From positions 682,001 through 746,000 of the forward strand of contig NC_051088.1 in assembly GCF_901709675.1 (NCBI RefSeq): 64,000 nucleotides of DNA. The letters are read 5' to 3'. This document shows positions 33,189 to 44,018 of this stretch, piece by piece. The position numbers were made by a program, and so were the translations under genes. This DNA is from Syngnathus acus (Eukaryota; Chordata; Actinopteri; Syngnathiformes; Syngnathidae). The notes beneath the pieces are model-generated. The model saw nothing but the letters and a program-made list of their open reading frames with translations. It had not been told where the DNA came from and searched no databases. Each line of letters starts with the position of its first letter. Within the stretch, counting starts at the first letter, position 1.

Positions 33189-33558
33189 TTATCCATACAT
33201 CCATCCATTTTGTATACCGCTTGTCCCCACGTGGGTCGCGGGCGTGCTGCAGCCTATCCCAGCAGTCATCGGGCAGTAGGCAGGGGACACCCTGAACCGG
33301 TTGCCAGCCGATCGCAGGGCACACAGAGACGAACAACCATCTGCACTCGCAGTCACACCTAGGGGCAATTTGGAGTGCTCAATTGACCTACTAAGCTTGC
33401 TTTTGGGATGTGGGAGGAAACCGGAGTGACCGGAGAAAACCCACGCGGACACGGGGAGAACATGCAAACTCCACTCAGGGAGGGTCGGAGGTGAAATCAA
33501 ACCGGCACTCTCCTAACTCTGAGGCGGACGTGCTAACCAGCGCGTCACCGAGCCGCCA
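33189..33558 (-). mobile_element. tRNA-headed SINE, full length, (TGGA)n tail
   Basis: The minus strand has a tRNA-like head at the right (GGCGGCTCGGTGACGCGCTGG, TTAGCACGTCCGCCTCAGAG), then the common teleost SINE body (CATGTTCTCCCCGTGTCCGC, GGGTTTTCTCCGGTCACTCC, CCTGCGATCGGCTGGCAACC), then a tail seen as TCCATACATCCATCCATT at the left. Imperfect target duplications (aataatgaatta / aatattgaatta) flank it. RNA polymerase III transcription and use of RTE-type machinery are expected for the family. Confidence 0.88.
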
Positions 33559-33857
33559 AATATTGAATTAAATAAATAAATTTAAAAATGAATAAAAAAT
33601 CAATCAATCAGGAATAAATTAATAAAATAATCATAATGATCATACAGCAGATATACACGACTGAAGAAACCCCATATTGACTAACTGGCCGACCGACCGA
33701 CTGACTGAGAGAAAACAAATTATTTTATTCAGTTTCAAATGTCTGTATTAACAGTTCTTTAACCTTTAACTTTCTGAACATGAATGGAACATTGTACAGG
33801 AACTGTTCTGAACATGGCTTCTCTTGCCTACTTCTTGCTGCTAAAGACCTGGCAGCG

Positions 33858-34966
33858 CTTCTTCTAACATAGCCGAGCCACATTTGGCTTGACGGAGGAA
33901 GCAGTGGAGACCCTCAGTAGGGCTTGAAGATGCTCATTAGTCAGTCTAGACCTGTACTTGGACTTATTGAAGTTCAAGGTGGAGAAGAGCATACAAGTAT
34001 GTACTCCGAAAAAGGTACATGGTACGCTTGAACATTCGGGAAATTTCAGGGAAGGTGGGGGTCAACTCTTTCAAAAATTGCCCAAGCTTGTCTTCTTCTC
34101 CACTCACTTCCCTGAACTTGGCTTTGAGTGCAGAGTTGCACTGCAGGTCAATGAGCTCCATTTGAAGCACAGGAGGGGCATCTTGCACATGAAAGGAGAA
34201 TGGGTCCCGCAAAAATTTGAAATGTGGCTTTGTGCGTCTTGAAGTCTGCAAATCTGTGATCAAATTCCTCCTGTAGCTTCAAAATGGCCTCAACATATTT
34301 CTCACGAGTGCCTTGCATGCTGGGAAATGGCAAAGGTTTCTCTGAGAGAGCCAGGCTTTCCATAACACAAGTTTTGTGCAGAATACTCTCACGTTGTCAT
34401 AGGCAGCATTGACAAGTTTACCCTGGCCTTGTAGATTTTTGTTCAGTACATTAAGCTCATGTGTGATATCAACAAGAAATGCCATGAGCCATTTGGGATC
34501 ACTTAGCACGGATCACCCCGTCCTTCTCCATGAAGTCTTTTACTTCTGCTCTCAACTCAAAATATCTCTTTAATACGTTTGCCCTGCTGAGCCAACGTAC
34601 TTCAGTGAAGTAGAGCACATCCCCATATTCTGACACAATTTCCTCTAAAAAAGCACGGAACCTTCTGTGCTTTAAGCCCCTGGATCGGATTTGGATTTCA
34701 CAACGACAGACATCACATTGTCAAACTTCAGGCATCTGCTGCAAAGGGCCTGCTGATGGATAATGCATTGCAGAGCTTTGGCCTCCTCCACACCCACCTC
34801 TTCCAGTTTTTTTTATCAAGTGCTACCAGTCCATTCTTCCTCCCTGTCATTAATGGAGCTCCATCGGTTGTTATTCCAACAAAGCTCTTCCATGGCAAAC
34901 CGGCATTCTCAATGGCATCACACAGCGGGTAAAATATTTCCTTAGCGGTGGTCTGGCCATGCATTG
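33858..34966 (-). pseudogene. hAT family 2 transposase, C-terminal part
   Basis: Minus-strand segments correspond one to one with the + strand copy at 57402-58587: MHGQTTAKEIFYPLCDAIEN, FVGITTDGAPLMTGRKNGLV, LNVLNKNLQGQGKLVNAAYD, ELIDLQCNSALKAKFREVSG and FKRTMYLFRSTYLYALLHLE. TDGAP is the region around a catalytic Asp. Several frameshifts and a gap separate the pieces. The dimerisation region near the C terminus is present but altered. The N-terminal continuation is at 42157-42430 beyond the retrovirus. Confidence 0.85.
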
Positions 34967-35590
34967 TGTTAGGCTACGGATTTTAGTTATTGATCTGACT
35001 CCAAATTATGATCAACACTTAACACATGAATCGTTACGTCCTAATCCACACACTGGTACACCTAACAATTTTGCGAGTTCGTTCTGTCAAAGAGAAGACC
35101 AATAAATCAATTAGGCCGAATTTACCAATTGTTTAATCCTGACAAAGCAAACTAATACAGGCGCCTGGGTCCCCCGGGTCCCTCACATTAAGATTCGTGT
35201 GTTCTTGTGACCATCAAGAGACAACACGTTCTTCCGGGTTGCCCAGTTTTAAAGAAACACAATATGAATATTCAAGCATGCAAAATATTGTGTGGTGATT
35301 GGTCAATGGTCGATGGTCGTCTCCTCCTCGTTTGGGTTTTTCCCCTGCTCAGCACAGGTGTCTGGACCACAAAGACGAGTTGTTCCTCACCGGCCTTGAG
35401 ATATCCTCCCTGTCTGGACATCCTGTTCCACAATACTTTGTAGAGAACAAATTCATTGTAGCCTGCACATTCCTTTCCACTTATTAATCACCACACGAGC
35501 ACACTAGAAATTATATTGATATGATTATATATGTCTAATGCAGCCTTAATCAAATATGTTTGCAAACTGCCGAAAGTACATTTCCCTTTA
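34967..35590 (-). repeat. ERV 3' LTR (left copy)
   Basis: 624 bp, on the plus strand from TGTTAGGCTACGGATTTTAG to TTTCCCTTTA. In element orientation it ends in ...CCTAACA and starts TAAAGGG, so the usual TG start is absent in both LTRs. It carries an extra TCC at about 35000 compared with the right LTR. A short open frame present in both LTRs (35207-35443) has no recognisable product. Confidence 0.88.
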
Positions 35591-35609
35591 TTCCCTCTCA
35601 TGACCTCAT

Positions 35610-36397
35610 TTATGAGGTCATCACCAGTTTCTCTAGCAAGCAGCGACCAGCACACTGTCGGTCCTTTCTTCCCCCCCGCGGCTCATGTTGAATCACCAGG
35701 GTATATTGGCCCTTCGGTGACAACGGGCCAACGGTTTTCTCGATCAACCGAACAGTGAGTGATCTAACACATGGAATACAGCAACAACCGCATAAAATCA
35801 TTATTGCAGTAAAAATAGCCACAGCAACAAGGACAGACATGATGAGGCCTTTCCAGCTTCCGAACGTTTTCATCCAATCAGACCAAATATCGGTGCGTAC
35901 ACCTGAATGATCTTTCATCTTTTTATTCAGTGTCCTTAGTCCTTCCAACGCCCGGGTCAGTCGCCCCACTGGTGCCATGTTGTTGGGGATGAAAGTACAA
36001 CATGCATCACCAAACATTCCGCACACACCATGTTCCTTAGCCAATAGCATGTCCAACGCAATTCTATTTTGGAACGACATCAATGACGTCGTAGCCAATT
36101 GTTCATGGACCGCTGCAAATGATTCAGCTGTATAATTACCCAATCGTTGGACATTGTAATGAACGTAATTAATACGGTCAACATTTTTATTGGGGGTGAT
36201 CCATAGGAAAATGCTTTCGAATCCCGAAAACACTTGATTAACGAGTTTATACTTATCTGGCCTGGCACACCCCGGGGCACTCCTATAGCGTCAATATATG
36301 TTGGATCGTTGTCGCTCAACCATGGGGGAAAACGAGACGTTTTGGCTCGCTTCAGGAGCCCCGCCAGTGGGGACTCCATGTTCCAATTGAGATTCAC
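35610..36397 (-). pseudogene. ERV envelope remnant, transmembrane subunit
   Basis: The minus-strand frame of 207 codons (35610-36233) has heptad-like helices, an immunosuppressive-domain-like segment, the CX6CC motif (C-GMFGDA-CC, near 36025), a membrane anchor (LIMSVLVAVAIFTAIMILCG, near 35800) and a cytoplasmic tail. The upstream part continues in another frame to 36397, so there is a frameshift near 36236. The surface subunit and fusion-peptide region are not clearly preserved. As it stands it is not a complete fusogenic envelope. Confidence 0.85.
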
Positions 36398-39300
36398 AAC
36401 CAGATGTCACTGGTCTTCCTCTGCTCCTTCCATCACTGCTAGTTGAATTCTGGCATGTCCTGTTAAAGCTTAAAAACAAGTGAATTTGGAAAAAACTATA
36501 TATCACAATTACAAATTGAAAATTGAAACCTACTCACCCATTTCTATTTTACACCTACTCACCCATTTCTATTTTACACCTCCCCCTTTTGACACATTCA
36601 TCCAATGTGTCATTACGTATCAAAAGGAACCTGCAAAGCATCCCCTCTCATCACCACACCCATTGTAGTCAGGCCCGCGGAACCTCTAGCTCCCATCTGG
36701 GCCCCGGGACCGTCATTCCAAGTCCTTAAAACTTGACTGTCCACCACACACTCGGCAATACAAACAAAAATCATCGCACTCCTGTCAGTGAGCTTATAGC
36801 CCTGCTGGCAGCGGACATTTGTACACACAAAAACAGACATCAAATATCAAAATAAAAACAGTGATAAAATGAATCCTGGCGCCTGCGGATCATGTCCTGA
36901 AAACCATGTCATCAACAAGTTCATCATAAAAACCAAAAGGGCAAGGGTTAACATATTCTTGTAAATTCAACACAAATTTTCCACGAACGCAATCGACAAC
37001 CTGCAAGAACGAAAACAAGTGACGCAAGCAGTGCGCAATCCGCTCCTTGGCTGGTGGCTGTTGCTGCAAAAAATAAAAATCAAGTCACACAGAAAAACAA
37101 AGCAGAGCGTGCTCTTGTCGCAAGCAAGCTCAAACGTCAAACATTTGGTCACTGTCCACCTAGTCCGTCACCCCGTCGGGTGAGCTCAAAGTCGTCACAC
37201 GTCAAATCGTCCAGAGTCTTGATGTTCGATACTAGTTCTGTCTTGTCTGACCATATTACTGAAATGGGCCTTCTCCATCGCACTGTTTTGTTGTCGATGG
37301 TGCCCTTGAGTAATCCTAAACCCATATTTAATCCAAAATTAGTCCTGATCAATCGTGCTTTTTCAAATCTGTAGTATCTTTATATTTTTCAGGTGAGAGG
37401 AATGTTATCCTCTGCTGTGATCACATCACCCCAACTTTGAATCATGTTGACCATTCACAATACACAAACACCACACCACAATCACAGACTTGACATTCAT
37501 ACACCATTACAAACAAACTGTCATTCCACAACACACACATAAAAACATACAATATTAAATTGTAAAAAGAATCCTCCCTACACAAAATTTTCTCCTCAAT
37601 TAAAATTTCCCTTTTTTATTTTAAATCCAAAATTAATATCTAATTGTCTGGTCTCCTGTCCTCTCATTGTTTGCCAATATGCATAATGCTGGAACATGAT
37701 TTAACTCCTCATTTAGTTTGCTCACATCTCACACTTAGACTATTTGACACTTTGTGTTGAGCTGTAACTTCAATATTTCCACCTTCCCATATTTCTTCCA
37801 CTAAACAGTTCCATTTTGCTTTCAGTTTAAATTCATCCCTCCAAATAACTACCTCTGGCAAAGAACCAACAATTTATAGGGCACTCCCTTTTACTGTTAC
37901 TTTGTTCCTTCATTCATCTCCTCACAAGCATAACTGACCCTCCTACCAAAAATGTTTAAAAACAATATACACAGCTTCCTCCTGCCACTTACGCTATCAC
38001 CTTGAAGATTATCGTTCTCATTTTTGTTGATGCCAATTCTTAAAATTAAAAAGAAATGCTTACTCTTGATAATGGAGTCACGCTATATCACAAATTTTGA
38101 AAACCTTCTTCCACGTTCCCCCTTTGTACCTATCAAAACCAATTAGAAATATTTTTGCGGTCATGATCATCATTGTTCACTTCATTCCACTTTTAACACA
38201 TTCCAAATATTCATGCCAAATATTCTAAATATTTACGTTTTTTGAAAAATTTACAAATTTTAAGCCAATATTTCACCATTCATTCTTCATGGCACATTCA
38301 ATATTTCTCATTTTCTTCCACATAATTCCTCCAATTCACCTTCTTTCACTTTCCAATTCACTTTCTTTCACTTTCCAATTCACTTTCTTTCACTTTCTAG
38401 ATTAAAATTTCACATTTTCACTTTCAACATTGCGGTAAAATTTTGCAAAATTTCCTTTTTCCCTTCTAATTTCTAATTAATTTTTTTTCACTGACTCAAT
38501 TCAACACGCTCCAAATCTAAACATAATCTTGTAGCATTCCCCGAATTTTTATTCAGCCTCTTCGCCTTCACACGCAATTTCTACAAAAATTACAAATTCT
38601 AATTATTATTGTTAATCCTCCGTGACCCTCGTAAGGACAAGCCGCACCAGTAATGGATGGATGGATGGATGGATTGTTAATCCTAACCCCAAATGCCTAT
38701 GATAAATTGCCATTTAAATCAATTGTCGCAAGGGTCATGTCACTGTATTTGTTATTTAAAACCCTACTGTATCCATATCTATGTATTTTGTTTTTTATCC
38801 CCATTTCAGTGTCAATAAGCAGCCTTATTATTCCCTCTTTTATCAAAACTCCTCAGATATGACCGCCCCAGCACCCAAACACACTTCCATCCCTTTTGTC
38901 CCACACTCCACCAACTTTGTAATGCTTCAGCAGTCTTTAACAATGTGTCCAGTTTGACTTCATGTGACTCATGCAAGTCTTTAGCAGCCTCTCCTCTTAG
39001 ATTCTCATGATGATGATTCAGGGCTGGATCGTCCGCCACTCTCAAATGCGTCCATCTTGTCTTTGTTCTTTCAGTCCATTTTCTTTTTGATCTGCAACTG
39101 TGTTTATTCCACCAACTGTATGGTTCTTGTCCTGTGAAGAGCTGTGCTTGCCCCCTTCAAGCATGATAGTAGTTCCTGTTGTTCTCCCAAAGGTCAAAGG
39201 TGTCTCATGACCAGGGACAGTCCTCTGTTGATTTTGAGACAGCCAGTGGAGTAAGAGGACTCAGTTCAGGAATCGTGCCACGCGCTAGGGAAGAACACAC

Positions 39301-41510
39301 TGGGACACAAATTTAACAAAACTATCTTCGTGTTATCAGTCTTCCTGTGTAGTATTTGTTCCTTACACCCCAAATCTTCCTATTAACATTTTGTCTCCTA
39401 TCAGTTGCGCACACTCATCATCTTACTATCAAGCCGCCCTTATCAAATGCTTTTTTCTTCTGAGCAATCCATCCACCCTACGCATTAACACGGCTAAAAT
39501 CCTCGTTCCAGTGTTTATCATCAAATAAAATTCAGAAATCCTTTGTAATAAACTGTAATGTAATTTAACAATCTACCAACATGGTTGTATATGCGGTGAA
39601 TGTTATTGTTCAAGCTATAGGTCATACAGCGCCTGTGTTCCAACTATGACACTCCTCCTTGATTTACCATCTCATAAGTTATTGTTGTCAGCAGCGCTAA
39701 ATGATAGTGCTTGAAAGTGAATGTCTTATCGCCCAATTTAAAACGCATGCCACATTTGAGCTAGTATTTATTCATTTATTTATTTGCCATCCTCATGTTA
39801 GCTGGCATGTCAAAATTAAAATGTAATTTTGCTTTTAATTTTAAATCTTTCAAAACTGCTATATCCTTACTGCACCGAAATAAACTGTTAAATATATCTT
39901 TAAAACAACCAAAAACAATCTATGCTCCTGCACAGACTCTTACAAGTGGCACCCAAATGCCAAATTACAAATCAAACCTCCTCCTTCACTCTCACATTTT
40001 TTGATAAAACAGTCTACTTATCTAGACACTGTCATCACCTACTAAATTAATGGCCTGCAAATACAATGTTGTTGCTGTGGTCCCTCAAAACATTTGACTA
40101 GAATTTGGATAATTATTAACCCCCATCAATTGAGCAATTATCTCCTCACTATTTACGAGTTAGCCGCCCTCTCTTCTCTCACTCCCTCTTTCTATCTGTC
40201 TTGGGCCGAATGTGTAGCGTCCTGCCATAAATCACTGCTGCCACGGCCCAACTCTTTTCCTAAGACCCACAAGTACACCCCTCTCTCGCCTATTTGCAAA
40301 TGTTAAACATTAGTGCCAGTGATGTTTCAGTTTCAATCATGCACGTTCGCTGTTGGTCATGCACCCTTTGCTCATCAACATTTGATCTCCCCTCATCTTG
40401 CCTCAGTTCTCCTCAACATTGACCTCTCCCGGGGGGACCCAGCCCCGCCTTTGCGGACTCCTCGGGACAGCGCCCCTGGACGAGGGGGGGGGGTCAACGT
40501 ATCAATGTTGACGTCACAATCTGGCCAAGCCCGCGCGTCCCGCTGGCCCCCACCCTCGCTGGTATAGCGCCATTCCACGCCTTGGAGCCCACCGGGCCCC
40601 CTCCTTTCTTGAACATTTTCTGATCCATGCCGTCTTCCTCCTCACACGCCCGCACCCACACAGGGTGTGCACATAAACGCACACACACCGAGCGCGCACA
40701 CAACCGCGCGTACACACACACGCATCCGCACGCACGCACGCCAATACACAAAGTACGCACACAGAGCTCAGATGAACGACAACAGACTGACACAAACTTT
40801 TACAGATATTACGCACATACACAGAACACACAGACAAAGGGATTCGAATCCATCTCTCATGTAGCTCACGATTTGCGCTTCCACATCAGCATACATTCCT
40901 CTCATTACGCACACACTCCCCCCAATTTGGTTGCACATTTTGGATATTTTAGTGGTCTGGGCTCTCACAGGAGGAACTGTTATCACCGGATACTTTTTGA
41001 GGAGGCCTCACTTCTCCTCGGGGATCTCAAAAACACCCCAGCTATTTGAATACGGTCGTCACCGCACCCTTGTCCGCCACGACGAAGCAAAACAGAGGAG
41101 CCCGCCCTCCCACCACGGAATTTAACTGTTTCTAAAAAGAAAACAGAGGAGCCTGCCCTCCCACTACGGAATTTAACTGTTTCTAAAAAGGAAACAGAGG
41201 AGCCCTGCCCTCCCACTGCGGAATTTAACTGTTTTTAATTGTCTTAACTTCTTGCACACCTTATTTGATCTGAACGACAGTCTCCTCTTAAATTTCCTCT
41301 TTCAATTTGCAGAATTTCGACATATAGTAACAGGTATTCTGCTTACCTCATCGGTGATGAGCTCAGGGTTGAGGAGACGTCGTACCAGCTCAACGTTGTG
41401 CGCTTATTCTTATTCCCAAACGGTACGCCGACCGGGAGACAGCTGTCCCAGACTAACTGTCCGGTGACTTGGATACAGACCACGAGTTAGTCAATTACCC
41501 TTCTCTTGAC
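36398..41510 (-). other. ERV internal region without recognisable gag or pol
   Basis: About 5.1 kb, AT-rich in 37400-40250 and CA/CG-rich in 40600-40800. No reverse transcriptase, integrase or capsid motifs are found on either strand. A minus-strand frame at 37149-37352 could be an env surface remnant. One at 38812-39045 (VADDPALNHHHENLRGEAAK) is unrecognised. A passenger repeat lies at 38190-38680, and a 58-bp repeat (ACGGAATTTAACTGTTTCTA) occurs three times at about 41090-41240. Confidence 0.6.
38190..38680. repeat. Passenger: satellite-type repeat and SINE end inside ERV
   Basis: It contains CATTCATTCTTCATGGCACA, CATTCCCCGAATTTTTATTC, AGCCTCTTCGCCTTCACACG and CAATTTCTACAAAAATTACA then AATTCTAATTATTATT. 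This is the same family as the tandem units at 25975-28245. It is followed by a SINE-type 3' end (TCCTCCGTGACCCTCGTAAG) and (ATGG)n. It is not retroviral. Confidence 0.75.
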
Positions 41511-41529
41511 ATCACGTACGGGGTCACCA
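41511..41529 (-). promoter_or_regulatory. ERV primer binding site, tRNA-Trp-like
   Basis: On the minus strand, a few bases after the 5' LTR, TGGTGACCCCGTACGTGAT occurs. It equals the tRNA-Trp primer site known from avian sarcoma/leukosis viruses (from memory) except for one inserted T. Position and orientation agree with the LTRs and env. Confidence 0.65.
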
Positions 41530-41535
41530 AGAAAT

Positions 41536-42156
41536 TGTTAGGCTACGGATTTTAGTTATTGATCTGACAAATTATGATCAACACTTAACACATGAATCGT
41601 TACGTCCTAATCCACACACTGGTACACCTAACAATTTTGCGAGTTCGTTCTGTCAAAGAGAAGACCAATAAATCAATTAGGCCGAATTTACCAATTGTTT
41701 AATCCTGACAAAGCAAACTAATACAGGCGCCTGGGTCCCCCGGGTCCCTCACACTAAGATTCGTGTGTTCTTGTGACCATCAAGAGACAACACATTCTTC
41801 CGGGTTGCCCAGTTTTAAAGAAACACAATATGAATATTCAAGCATGCAAAATATTGTGTGGTGATTGGTCGATGGTCGATGGTCGTCTCCTCCTCGTTTG
41901 GGTTTTTCCCCTGCTCAGCACAGGTGTCTGGACCACAAAGACGAGTTGTTCCTCACCGGCCTTGAGATATCCTCCCTGTCTGGACATCCTGTTCCACAAT
42001 ACTTTGTAGAGAACAAATTCATTGTAGCCTGCACATTCCTTTCCACTTATTAATCACCACACGAGCACACTAGAAATTATATTGATATGATTATATATGT
42101 CTAATGCAGCCTTAATCAAATATGTTTGCAAACTGCCGAAAGTACATTTCCCTTTA
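41536..42156 (-). repeat. ERV 5' LTR (right copy)
   Basis: 621 bp, near-identical to the left LTR. Differences seen: no TCC at about 41569, C for T in CTCACACTAAG, A for G in CAACACATTC, and G for A in GGTCGATGGTCG. The near identity dates the insertion as recent compared with all other elements of the window. Confidence 0.88.
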
Positions 42157-42430
42157 ATTGGAATTACTGTGAGCAACTCGTCGATCACTTCAAAATTGTC
42201 ATCAACATACGTATATTGCGAGCTGGGCAGTGTCTGTGATGTATGTGGTCTCATCAAGAGCCATTGAATATACACTGAAGCATTTTGCTTTCTCACACAG
42301 TTGATCAAGAATGTCACTTGACAGGTCAGAAATGCGCTCTGCCACGGTATTGGCAGAAAGGCCTTTTTTTTCTGGACAGAATATGTGCAGCCTGTAATAC
42401 GCACTTTTTGACAAATTCACCTGTCCGATG
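42157..42430 (-). pseudogene. hAT family 2 transposase, middle part
   Basis: Continues from 34966 once the retrovirus is removed. The minus strand gives VDDNFEVIDELLTVIPI..., and upstream ANTVAERISDLSSDILDQLC and KAKCFSVYSMALDETTYITD (the first catalytic Asp region is changed, ALDETTY instead of ALDESTD). Beyond 42430 the match to the copy at 56471 is lost, so the N terminus and BED finger were deleted. Confidence 0.8.
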
Positions 42431-42535
42431 TCCTGCCCTCCAAAGCCATATGCCTCACTGTGATTGGTTCATTCAGCTCCGCACACAGGTGTCATTCATA
42501 TCAATCTTGTGGGCAGCACTAACTAGGGCCTAGAG

Positions 42536-42748
42536 CAGGGGTCACCAACTCCGGTCCTCAAGGGCGCCAATCGAGCCTGTTTTAGGTGCAGCCCTACAAC
42601 AACACACCTGATTCAAATAATCAGGATCGCTATCAGCCTTAATAGAGCTTGCTGATGAGCTGATCATTTGAATCAGGTGTGTTGTTGTAGGGCTGCACCT
42701 AAAACAGGCTGGATTGGCGCCCTTGAGGACCGGAGTTGGTGACCCCTG
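42536..42748. mobile_element. Palindromic hAT MITE, 213 bp
   Basis: Fold-back element with ends CAGGGGTCACCAACTCCGGT and the inverse, with arms of about 85 bp (CTCAAGGGCGCCAAT, TTTTAGGTGCAGCCCTACAA, CACACCTGATTCAAAT). The perfect duplication gcctagag flanks it (42528-42535 and 42749-42756). No coding capacity. Confidence 0.92.
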
Positions 42749-42756
42749 GCCTAGAG

Positions 42757-43690
42757 AGTCAGAGTCAGTTGATTTCCCATTTGTGGAAGACCACATTGGA
42801 AAAGAGTTTGGGAGAGGTAAAAAAAAACACTTGACAATAGAACAATAGACAACCAATAAGCAGATAAATAGGCAATCAATAAATAGATACAATGGATAGA
42901 ATAAAAAAGTACTATTTGCCTCCATGGATAGGTTGACGGGTTTATAAGAAAAGTACATATCACAAAATGCATACTAGTAAAGTGCAAGGTGCCCACCACT
43001 GGAGCATAATAAAATTAAAAAAGTAAAATAAAAAAGAATAATTAATTAATTGTGCAGCTTTAGTTTGTCCAGCCTGTGCACAGCACTAGGGAAAAAACTG
43101 TCTGCATGCCTAGAGGAAGAGCATTTTATTGCACGATACCGCCTGCCTGACGGGAGAAGAACAAAAATAGCAGAGGCAGGTTGAGTGGGGTAACTTATAA
43201 TATCTGAGGCACAGGACACAGACCTGGACCTGTAAATGATTTCAGGATCTGGAAGATCAATACCAGTGGTCTTACGGGCAAGACGGACAATTCTTCTCAT
43301 ACATTTCTGATTGCGTTCAGTCAAATTTCCAAACCACACTGTAAGTGCGGAGATGAGAACAGTACCGATAACACAATAATTATCTGGCAGTTAGAAGTTA
43401 ATTCCTTAAATTTACGCAGAAAAAAAAAGCCGTTGAAGAGATTTTTTAACAATGATGCTGGTGTTAAGATGCCAGATCACTGGTGATAGTGACACCAAGA
43501 AATTTAAAATTACTCACCATCTTGACCTATTCACTATTAATAGTGAAAGGGAGATGGGACACCTTTTTCCTACGAAAGTCAAACACAATTTCCTTTGTTT
43601 TTGAGGCATTTAAAATTAAATTATTGTTCTCACTCCACTTGATTACGTTCTGTACCTCTACCCTAGTATGGACAGTTGCTCAAATATAGG
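42757..43690 (-). pseudogene. LINE (Rex1/L2-like) 3' fragment
   Basis: The minus strand encodes an RT C-terminal region: WFGNLTERNQKCMRRIVRLA, VLLPSGRRYRAIKCSSSRHA, and upstream in broken frames a segment like KVSHLPFTINSEQVKMVSNF. The LPSGRRYR box equals that of LINE A. The 5' part is truncated at about 43690. The 3' UTR and an A/T-rich tail lie at 42757-43040. Confidence 0.8.
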
Positions 43691-44018
43691 CAATAGATAA
43701 CAGATAAAGCATATGACATGCATTGGTACATGTCTGGCCACATGTTGCAAATATGAGCTGCCCCTGGGGTAAAACCTATAGGGGATCAAATCTACAAATT
43801 GGCGTTCAATGTATGTCTATGTATGTCCGTGATTCATCTTATGCAGTTTTGGTTTTAAAATAAAAGACATTGGTTGTGATACATGAAATTGATGAAAATC
43901 AATTTTAGTGAAACCAAAAAGGCAGACATTTTGAAAGTAAGAGCACACGGTTGAGTGAGCGTGTGGGAAACTGTTCCTAGTGCAGATCAAAGTTCTGCAG
44001 TGATACTTCTGAGTAAAA
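43691..44018. other. Intron, nothing recognised
   Basis: AT-rich, with short repeats such as ATGTATGTCTATGTATGTCC. I see no coding or repeat signature. Confidence 0.5.

Larger units (their letters stand above)
34967..42156 (-). mobile_element. Young endogenous retrovirus with env remnant, no gag/pol
   Basis: Two direct LTRs (34967-35590 and 41536-42156) flank 5.9 kb. A 4-bp duplication, attg, flanks the whole (34963-34966 and 42157-42160). It is inserted in the hAT transposase gene. By eye the LTRs differ at three bases and one 3-bp indel, so insertion is recent. The element reads on the minus strand, as shown by env and the primer binding site. No gag, protease or polymerase frame can be recognised, so it is a deleted, non-autonomous copy. 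Assignment to the envelope group known from percomorph fish is from motif resemblance. Confidence 0.85.
32859..42535 (-). mobile_element. hAT family 2, copy 1, split by SINE and ERV
   Basis: The 3' end (on the left, because the element is inverted) starts CAGGGGTCTCAAACTC at 32859, identical in type to the end of the copy at 56471-58787. Transposase parts are at 33858-34966 and 42157-42430. A SINE sits in the 3' region (33189-33558), flanked by a tandem duplication of about 80 bp. A 7.2 kb retrovirus sits in the transposase gene. The 5' part with the BED finger and terminal repeat is missing, so the right limit near 42430-42535 is approximate. Confidence 0.8.

Noticed and set aside
35207-35487. 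Identical short frames in both LTRs (also 41773-42053)
   Set aside because: They lie inside LTRs, lack any known domain and are duplicated because the LTRs are.
40494-40864. Long overlapping frames on both strands
   Set aside because: The stretch is (CACACG)n-like low complexity inside the ERV interior; the proteins are Cys/Val or His/Thr repeats.
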